A stretch of DNA of 64,000 bases. Source: Rana temporaria. Lineage: Eukaryota; Chordata; Amphibia; Anura; Ranidae. This document shows, in pieces, positions 56,540 through 64,000 of the stretch. Both the position numbers and the translations under genes were made by a program. The stretch is taken from positions 25,883,686 through 25,947,685 of the forward strand of contig NC_053499.1 of NCBI RefSeq assembly GCF_905171775.1, given 5' to 3'. The notes below the pieces were generated by a model that made no database searches, had not been told where the DNA came from, and worked only from the letters and a program-made list of their open reading frames with translations. Position 1 is the stretch's first letter. Each line of letters opens with the position of its first letter.

Positions 56540-57360
56540 GTAAAAAATTCAAAAGTTAATAAAAATTTAGTATTGGGCTGACCTGATCGATTGTAAAACT
56601 GACCTGATCGATTGTAAAACTATGTAAAAAAGTACAATCTATGACGGCACAGAACTCTCCATTGGGCTGACACCATCATGTGGCCCAATTCTTGCTCTTA
56701 TCCCATTTTTTCATCACCAGAATGGAAATTTACGAGAAGACTTTAAGAGGAACAGACGGTGTCATATGTTGGCAATTTCAGCGGGAAGGGACCCCCCACA
56801 TTTAGCAGTCTCTGTTTACAAAGCTCACCGTCTCTCCACCAAATCTTTAATTCCCTGGGCAGATGGAGCGCTCTCTCGCAGTTGTCTCACCCTGACAGCA
56901 GCTGGGTTTCCCTCGGCCTCATTACAAGGTAATCAAGCTGAAGGAGTCTCAGGAGAAAGCAGGCAGGGTGCGGAATTCAGATCAGGAGGCGTCTGCTCTC
57001 ACAGCTCCGTATTTTTAAGTCAAAAATCAACCCTGAGATATTCACGACCAGCTGTGAACTGGATCAGCCAAATGGAACCATTAAGAGGTTAATTTGTTGA
57101 CGCATGATGATATGTTAATGACACACAGACAATCCACGGGACAACAATGGTGGAGCTTTGCCGAAAAATTGGAAAACACAGATGTAAAAGCAGCATGTGC
57201 GGAGCTAATTAGGACGGACGGTACCATAAAGACACAATAGCAGCCTCACCAACGCCATTGTAGTCAGTCCTCCATCATTTCTACACTTATCTCTAGTTCT
57301 AGTAGAAAATGTTCTCCCTAGAAAATCTCATTTACAATGTGTACCATGAGATCCCTCCCA
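56540..57360. other. unique block, possible conserved non-coding element
   Basis: 56700-57115 is balanced, complex and unrelated to any repeat here (GGAGCGCTCTCTCGCAGTTG, CCTCATTACAAGGTAATCAA, GATGATATGTTAATGACACA). No frame gives a recognisable protein. It is about 24 kb upstream of the TMEM178B-like start, a plausible enhancer distance. Confidence 0.4.
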
Positions 57361-57738
57361 TGCCAGCCATTCCCAACCTTTTTCGTATGGAGGGGCTTTT
57401 TTTCTCAAACAATAGGTGCTGGAACTTAACCATGGCCCCCCAAAACCCTCTACACACACCCTCCAAATCACATCAAATAGAGGCATTAAATACCAGGATT
57501 GCTTTACATACAGAGTGCAGAGTTCAGGGGGTTACACACAGAGTGCAGAGCTGTCACTTTTAAACACAGAAACCGGACTTCTGTGTTTACAAGTGATTGC
57601 GGTGAGCAGGCCCCCCCCAAGGGTCTAAACCAAAGGTGGTGGAACGGAGTTCCACCAAGTTCCCCCTGAAAAAAAGCCCTGGGAGGAACTCTTGGAATAA
57701 TGTTCTGGTCTCAGGGAACCCCTACTAAGAATAGTGCA
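57361..57738. mobile_element. hAT-like repeat fragments
   Basis: CAGCCATTCCCAACCTTTTT + CGTATGGAGGGGC resembles a hAT terminus of the 'CAGGGGTTCCCAACC' type. A CAGGGAACCCCTACTAAGAA block follows near 57712. I cannot pair the ends. Confidence 0.45.
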
Positions 57739-58078
57739 GACAGATTGCCCCCATCAAATGCAGCCAGTTTGCCCCATCAAATGCAGCCAGTTTGCCCCAT
57801 CAAATGCAGCCAGTTTGCCCCATCAAATGCAGCCAGTTTGCCCCATCAAATGCAGACAGTTTGTCCCCATCAAATGCAGACAGTTTGTCCCATCAAATGC
57901 AGACAGTTTGCCCCATCAAATGCAGACAGTTTGCCCCATCAAATGCAGCCAGTTTGCCCCATCAAATGCAGACAGTTTGTCCCCATCAAATGCAGACAGT
58001 TTGTCCCATCAAATGCAGACAGTTTGCCCCATCAAATGCAGACAGTTTGCCCCATCAAATGCAGACAGTTTGCCCCAA
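57739..58078. repeat. 23-bp minisatellite
   Basis: About 14 units ATCAAATGCAGACAGTTTGC + CCC, with CAGCC/CAGAC and TTTGTCCCC (24-bp) variants arranged in a repeated block order. Confidence 0.95.
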
Positions 58079-58447
58079 ATGATGCCAGTTTGCCCCCTCA
58101 AATACAGCCACTTTGCCCCCTCAAATGGGTGGCAATAATGGGCACTAATCGGCACTGGTAGGTTACACTGATAGGCAGCATTACTAGGTGGCACTCGTGG
58201 GCATTGATAGGTGGCACTGTGGGCACTGGCAGGTGGCAATGGCAGGTGATCATGTGGTAAAGGTCCGGGACCGGCCCTTACACGGATCTGTAATCACCCG
58301 AGTCTCAGTGACTCTGTGATCACAGCGCGCCCTGCAGGGGGGGCGCGTTGCGCGTGCAAAGGGGAGGACGTCTATTGACGGCCTCCCGGATTTTCAGGTC
58401 TGCGCTGTGGCCGTGATTCAGCTATAGCGCGGGCCCCTAGTGGTTAA
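58079..58447. mobile_element. TTAA-type transposon, right end
   Basis: GGCACTGATAGGTGGCACT-like short repeats are followed by a GC-rich segment and GCGGGCCCCTAGTGGTTAA, ending on TTAA at 58444-58447. It matches the right-end style of 2688-3663. Confidence 0.6.
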
Positions 58448-58584
58448 TTTTGCACCCTGAATGGGCTGCCCTGTGCATAACAAATGTGGTCTTTTACCCT
58501 TTTTTGGAGATAACTTTGGCGCACTTTTGAACACGGCATTTTTGTGCATTTTTCAACCTGTTTTTGCACATACCAAAACTCACT

Positions 58585-59303
58585 GGGCCGGATTCAGAAA
58601 AGAGATACGAAGGCGTATCTCCTGATACGCCGTCGTATCTATGCGCCTGGTTCATAGAATCAAGTTACGCATAGATATCCCTAAGATCCGACAGGTGTAA
58701 GTGTCTTACACCGTCGTATCTTAGGCTGCAATTTCACGCTGGCCGCTAGGTGGCGCTTCCGTTTGTTTACGCAAGGAATATGCTAATTAGTATTTACGTC
58801 GATTCAGAAACAAACGACCGCCCGGTCGTTTGTTTACGTAGTTTGCGTTCGGCTTTTTCCAGCGTATAGTTAACCCTGCTATATGAGGCGCAGCTAATGT
58901 TAAGTATGGCCGTCGTTCCCGCAACGAAATTTGAAATGTTTACGTCGTTTGCGTAAGTCCTTTGCGAATACGGCTGGACGTAATTTACGTTAACGTCGAA
59001 AGCATGACGTTTTGCCGACGTCATTTGGAGCATGCGCACTGGGATTCAATCGCGGCCGGCACATGCGCAGTTCGTTCGGAGCATGCGCAGTTCGTTCGGA
59101 GCGGGGACGTGCTTCATTTAAATGATACACGCCCCCTACCTGCCTAATTTGAATTCCGCCGGGTGATTTACTCTACGCCGCCTCAACTTTACAGGCAAGT
59201 GCTTTGTGAATAAAGCACTTGCCTGAAAAACTTGCGGCGGCGTAACGTAAATGACATACGTTACGCCAGCAGAAAGATCCGCTGATCTTTCTGAATCTGG
59301 CCC
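58585..59303. mobile_element. 'TACGCCG' palindromic element (719 bp), ACT flanks
   Basis: GGGCCGGATTCAGAAAAGAG at the left; CTTTCTGAATCTGGCCC at the right. ACT on both sides (58582-58584, 59304-59306). Core GTTCCCGCAACGAAATTTGA, TTTACGTCGTTTGCGTAAGT. Confidence 0.88.
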
Positions 59304-60007
59304 ACTTTTTTCAAACGTTTAGAGTGCCATTAAGATTGAATTGCACCCAAATGTGCGTTCTGCCTTTTGCTGCTTTTCACGCTTTTTTAAAAATGTTTGT
59401 AAAATCGCATGTTTCTGTGCGCATTTCCGTGTGAACGGGGGTCTTACTTTGTGAACACTTTGATAAAACGCAATACTGGAAACCTGCTATTCAAAATCCG
59501 ACGCTTATCCTGGCGCTCAGCAAGAATCACACTTTAGGTCTCTAACGATCAAGTAAGTGGCTTATTTGATAACATTTCATCGCGCGGCGTTCCTGCGGGC
59601 TCCGATGTCATTACGCCATAAAACATTCTTCATGCTTTAGCAAGCAAGTAAAAAAAGAAGAAAATAAATGTTGCCGGTAAAAATGACCCATTTTCCCGAG
59701 GAATTTATGTGTACAATTTCCACCTGCAGGCAGAGAGAGAGATTTTTCGATCTTTTTAAAGTTTCTGTATCCGTGTTCAGCTGTGAGCGGGCTCTGGGCT
59801 GCTAATAAAGAATCCCCTCCCCCTCCCCCCCAGTGTAAGTACATATGTATAGAGCCTGCCGCTGTCCGTTGTCCCCAGAGCAGCGCAACCATCGCCTGGT
59901 GTCACAGATGATAAACAATCTGCCTGCATAGAGTTCTGCTCTGACAATGGGGGTTGGGAAGGAAAAGAAAATGGCATAAGTGGACCTATTGTTAAAAGTT
60001 GCACAAT
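59304..60007. other. unique sequence, possible conserved non-coding block
   Basis: 59460-59960 has no repeat match and no exon I recognise. It contains AATGTTGCCGGTAAAAATGA and CAGATGATAAACAATCTGCC. Confidence 0.4.
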
Positions 60008-60968
60008 TTAACCGCTTAAGGACCCCTTCACGCCGATATACGTCGGCAGAATGGCACGTACCTGTACGTGGCCCTTTAAGCCCAGCCGTGGGGTCGCGCG
60101 TGCGTGCACACGACCTGGTCCGAAGCTCCGTGACCGTGGGAACCGCGGACCCTATCACCGCTGGAGTCCCGCGATCGGTCCCCGGAGCAGAAGAACGGGG
60201 AGAGCCGTGTGTAAACAAACCTCCCCCGTTCTTCACTGTGGCGCCGTCATTGATCGTGCGTTCCCTGATATAGGGAAGCACAATCAATGACGTCACACCT
60301 ACAGCCACGCCCCCTACAGTTAGAAACACATACGAGGTCACACTTAACCCCTTCAGCGCCCCCTTGTGGTTAACTCCCAAACTGCAATTGTCATTTTCAC
60401 AGTAAACAATGCATTTTTTGCTGTGAAAATGACAATGGTACCAAAAATGTGTCAAAATTGTCCGAAGTGTCCGCCATAATGTCGCAGTCACGAAAAAAAT
60501 CGCTGATCGCAGCCATTAGTAGTAAAAAAATAATAATGAATAAAAATGCAATAAAACTATCCCCTATTTTGTAAACGCTATAAATTTTGCGCAAACCAAA
60601 TCGATAAACGCTTATTGCGATTTTTTTACCAAAAATATGTAGAAGAATACGTATTGGCCTAAACTGAGGAAAAAAAATGTTTTTTTTATATATTTTGGGG
60701 GATATTTATATAGCAAAAAAGTAAAAAATATTGAATTTTTTTCAAAATTGTCGCTCAATTTTGGTTTATATCGCAAAAAATAAAAACCGCAGAGGTGATC
60801 AAATACCACCAAAAGAAAGCTCTATTTGTGGGGAAAAAAAGGACGCCAATTTTGTTTGGGAGCCACATCGCACGACCGCGCAATTGTCAGTTAAAGCGAC
60901 GCAGTGTTGAATCGCAAAAACTGGCCGGGTCCTTTAGCTGCCTAAAGGTCCGGGTCTTAAGTGGTTAA
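60008..60968. mobile_element. TTAA-flanked transposon, inverted full copy (961 bp)
   Basis: TTAACCGCTTAAGGACCCCT at the left; AAAGGTCCGGGTCTTAAGTG + GTTAA at the right. It is the reverse complement of 2688-3663 in block order. The minus-strand frame inside it is an accident. Confidence 0.9.
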
Positions 60969-61534
60969 TAAAACTCAAATAGAACTCTAAATAAAATCAA
61001 TAAGATCACATGGGAGCATAGTGGGTATTTGATGTTATTAGAGACTGCAAAGGACTCTTTTTTTTTAAATACTAGCTGCCCGGCTGCCTGATTTACTGAA
61101 GTGTAAAAGGCATGCAGCCCCACGCTCCGCATAGTTGCCAGATGACCTGCATTTTGCACAGTCCTGATATGACGATATGTGTTAAATTCTGTACTGCATG
61201 TGCGTTTACTGCTGGCAACATTTACATATAGACTTTGTATAGTACTGCTTCCTACAGGGCGATTAGGCACACCCTAATCACCCTGTGCAGAACAGATTCC
61301 CCCTACTGACCTGGCTGCCCCTCCTTCCCCCCACAGCACTGCTGGCTCCCCCCTCTCCCACCGGTTGTTGATGTGGATGTTTTAGGATGAGTGGTGGAAG
61401 GGGCCGGTAAATATGCCATTTACCGGCCCCTTCCCTTTCTGAATGAACATCGTGAGTGATCGGTAGAGTGTGTTTGAGCTTTGGGGTGTACATCCTAATG
61501 CCAAAGGCTGCGCACACACCTATGATTCTCTGTA
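60969..61534. other. unassigned sequence
   Basis: No gene. GCACACCCTAATCACCCTGT (61268-61287) recurs near 37044. A short inverted pair GGAAGGGGCCGGTAAAT / ATTTACCGGCCCCTTCC lies at 61396-61435. Confidence 0.45.
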
Positions 61535-61888
61535 CAGTGGAACCTTGGATTACGAGCATAATCCGCTCCAGGAGAATGCTTGTAATCCAAAACACTCACA
61601 TATCAAAGCGAGTTTCCCCATAGAAGTCAATGGAAACTTCAATGGCAAGCAATACCTCGGAAAGGCTCGGGGACAGCCTGGCTGAACTCAGAAAACCTTG
61701 GAAAGGCTCGGGAACGCAGTATTTCTGAGTATTTCCGAACGGCTATGCTGGGCTCCCCCGCACCTCTGGCCAAATGCGGTACTGCACACCGCTGTGAAAT
61801 GAATCCTGCTAGTTTTGCGAGACAATACTCAACGCAAAAAAAAATTAAAAATACTTGGCTGCGTTACTCGCAATCAGAGGTTTCACTG
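61535..61888. mobile_element. TA-MITE (CAGTGGAACCTTGGATTACG)
   Basis: TA at 61533-61534, CAGTGGAACCTTGGATTACG; right end CAGAGGTTTCACTG and TA at 61889-61890. Inverse orientation to 55823-56250. Confidence 0.88.
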
Positions 61889-62640
61889 TATCTGTTCCTA
61901 TTCTGTATGTATGAACTCAGCACAGTAGCACTTCTCTTGTCCCGTATGCTGGGTGTCATTCTCAGTATTTGGTCCTATTCTGTATGTATGGAGTCTGCGC
62001 AGCAGCACTTGTCTTCTTATCTATGCTGGGTGTGATTCTCAGTATCTCTTCTCAGAGGTGGCTCTAGGCTTTGTGAGGCCTTAGGCAAAACTTGACATGG
62101 GGCCCCACTCACACCCATGATGGGAAAAATAATTCAAAGGGCAAGGGCCTCTTCCCCACAACCCTGGCCCGGTGGTTGTGGGGATCTACGGCCAGGGGGC
62201 TTATTGGAATCTGGAAGCCCCCTTTAACCATCAGAGCCCCCAGATCCTGCTCTTTAATAACTAAGGGGCGGGGCCACTCGGTGATGTCACCTGGGGAACC
62301 CGCCCCTTGTGACATCATTGACTGAGGGCATGCTGGGTCATTGACGTCACAATTGGTGGCGTCACCGATATTCACTGGTTGTTAGGGATGCTGGCGGCCC
62401 CCGGCTCCTGAGTCAGGGCTCTTAACGCTGCCTGAGCACAGAAGCGTTAAGGTCCCCTGGGGTAATGCATTGGGTAAGTTAGGCGGCTGTGAGGCCCCTG
62501 TGAGTGTGAGGCCTTAGGCGACCGTCTAATTTGCCTAATTAAAGCGCCTCCTCTGTCTGTTCTTATTCTGTATGTATGAATCCTGCACATCATTTCTGTT
62601 CTTCTGTACACTGGGTGTAATTCTCAGTATCTGTTTCTTA
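61889..62640. repeat. ~78-bp tandem repeat split by hAT
   Basis: Units TCTATTCTGTATGTATG ... TGCTGGGTGTCATTCTCAGT occur at 61891-61968, 61969-62045 and 62556-62632. The hAT element at 62053-62555 separates the second and third. Confidence 0.75.
62053..62555. mobile_element. hAT element, 7/8-bp TSD
   Basis: CAGAGGTGGCTCTAGGCTTT at the left; AAAGCGCCTCCTCTG at the right. Flanks TCTCTTCT (62045-62052) and TCTGTTCT (62556-62563). GAGGCCTTAGGC recurs near both ends. Confidence 0.87.
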
Positions 62641-63334
62641 TTCTGTTGCTCTTTTCACTGCACCACTCCGCATGTTTCTTCGTCATCTCCTTTTTTTTTT
62701 CTTTGTCGATTGATAAGTCTTATGTTAAGCCACGCCCCCTGCACCTTTCAGCCTCCCCATGCGCCCCTTCCTCCTCATCCATTGAGCCGTCCTCCCAGGC
62801 TGACATCTCTGAGTGACGCAGAGTGTATAAAATCCAAGGAATCGGCATGACAGCCAGGCAATTAGCATTCCAGGAGGTCAGCAGCCGCAGTCTTTGTATT
62901 TCTCTCTATATGGTTTTTCTTTTATAAGCACCTGCAGAAAAAATAAAAAAGCCCTTTGCCGGTGAGCGGCGTGCGCACAGAACGCCCCCGGTCTGCCATG
63001 GGCATAAGAAACTTATGTTGGATCTTTCAGAGTCAGATTGAATTGGAAAGATCATTTCATTTCTAATAAGAATAAATGATTAGATTGCTGGTGTAGGAAT
63101 AACATTGTATCCTATTCATTATCAAGACTGCTTTTCTTACAGTTTAAAAATAAATCACAGCTGGGATTGACAAACGGTGAAAGGAAACGAAATACAGATC
63201 CGTTAAGGCGCCATAGATGGGTCAAAGGTCGCCCGATTCAGCAGGGACTGGAGGGATCTCAACCCGTGCGTGGCCACCACTGCGGAACAGAAAGCGATCA
63301 ACTTCTGTTCATCCGCCCTTTCCAATAAAAATGC
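62641..63334. other. unique sequence, no gene seen
   Basis: 62730-62900 (GGCATGACAGCCAGGCAATT, AGCATTCCAGGAGGTCAGCA) is complex and repeat-free; it may be a conserved non-coding block or an unrecognised promoter (TGTATAAAATCC at 62824). No exon identified. Confidence 0.35.
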
Positions 63335-64000
63335 TGACATACATATACTGACCTACCTGACATACATAGACCTACCTGACATACATACGCTGACCTACCT
63401 ACACTGACCTACCTGACATACATATACTGACCTACCTAACATACACTGACCTACCTATCATACCTACACTGACCTACCTATCATACCTACACTGACATAC
63501 ATACACTGACCTACCTGACATACCTACCTGACATACATAGACCTACCCGACATACATATGCTGACCTACCTAACATACACTGACATACATAGACCTACAT
63601 ACACTGACCTACCTATCATACATACACTGACATACATAGACCTACCTGACATACATACGCTGACCTACCTAACATACACTGACCTACCTATCATACATAC
63701 ACTGACATACATAGACCTACCTGACATACATACACTGACATACATAGACCTACATACATAGACATACATACATAGACCTACCCAACATACACTGATCTAC
63801 CTGACATACATACGCTGACCTACCTGACATAAATACACTGACATACATAGACCTACATACACTGACCTACCTAACATACATACACTGACATACATAGACC
63901 TACCTGACCTACATACACTGACCTACCTAACATACACTGACCTACCTGACATACATACACTGACCTACCTAACATACACTGACCTACATACACTGATATA
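63335..64000. repeat. irregular (CATA)/(CTAC)-based array
   Basis: Mixtures of ACATACATACACTGACCTAC, CTACCTGACATACATA and ATACATAGACC units with no fixed period, running off the window end. It is a compound microsatellite/minisatellite. Confidence 0.93.

Noticed and set aside
59802..60491. 229-codon minus-strand frame
   Set aside because: Runs mostly through a TTAA-flanked non-autonomous transposon; similar pieces appear in the copy at 3181-3598, reflecting repeat identity, not a gene.

Overview
This window looks like vertebrate, probably anuran (true frog-like), nuclear DNA. It has no operon-like gene packing. It is a dense mosaic of non-autonomous DNA transposons (hAT elements with 8-bp target-site duplications, TTAA-flanked and TA-flanked palindromic MITEs, Tc1/mariner remnants), one LINE 3' end, minisatellites and AT microsatellites. 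The frog assignment is inference from the type and mix of repeat families; no database was searched.

The only protein-coding sequence I can support as part of a live gene is one exon on the minus strand (33019 down to 32593). It encodes the first 142 residues of a TMEM178-family membrane protein, closest to TMEM178B, and ends at a good GT splice donor. The gene runs right to left. Bases 1-32592 are therefore probably its first intron, and bases above 33020 its promoter and 5' flank. The exon sits in a CpG-rich patch of about 0.5 kb, enclosed by five unrelated minisatellites (45-, 32-, 24-, 25- and 31-bp units) that fill most of 30250-35685.

Layout. 1-0.67 kb: GC-rich minisatellite. 1.3-2.3 kb: inverted Tc1 remnant. 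2.7-3.7 kb: TTAA element. 4.3-4.8 kb: LTR-like unit, then a long 43-47-bp array to 6.6 kb. 7-9.3 kb: Tc1 fragment and an hAT-type internal array. 9.66-15.85 kb: a very large inverted-repeat element with many later insertions. 16.6-22.7 kb: an old 40-bp tandem array hit by hAT elements and MITEs. 22.7-23.9 kb: an hAT element carrying two minisatellites. 25.3-28.2 kb: nested hAT, MITE and Tc1 units. 29-32.6 kb: decaying tandem repeats with a LINE 3' end. 32.6-33.1 kb: TMEM178B-like exon and CpG patch. 33.1-35.7 kb: three arrays. 35.8-43.9 kb: MITE clusters and an array with higher-order structure. 44-45.5 kb: mostly unique sequence. 45.5-53 kb: chained and nested hAT/TTAA elements. 53.3-54.7 kb: a self-nested palindromic element. 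55.3-56.5 kb: a TA-MITE chain. 57.3-62.6 kb: more elements separated by unique blocks. 63.3-64 kb: a short-unit array.

Nothing here forms a pathway or operon. The biological story is repeat-driven: elements insert into elements and into arrays, and several hAT elements carry tandem arrays inside them. Most open reading frames are artefacts of repeat units whose length is a multiple of three, or of AT runs.
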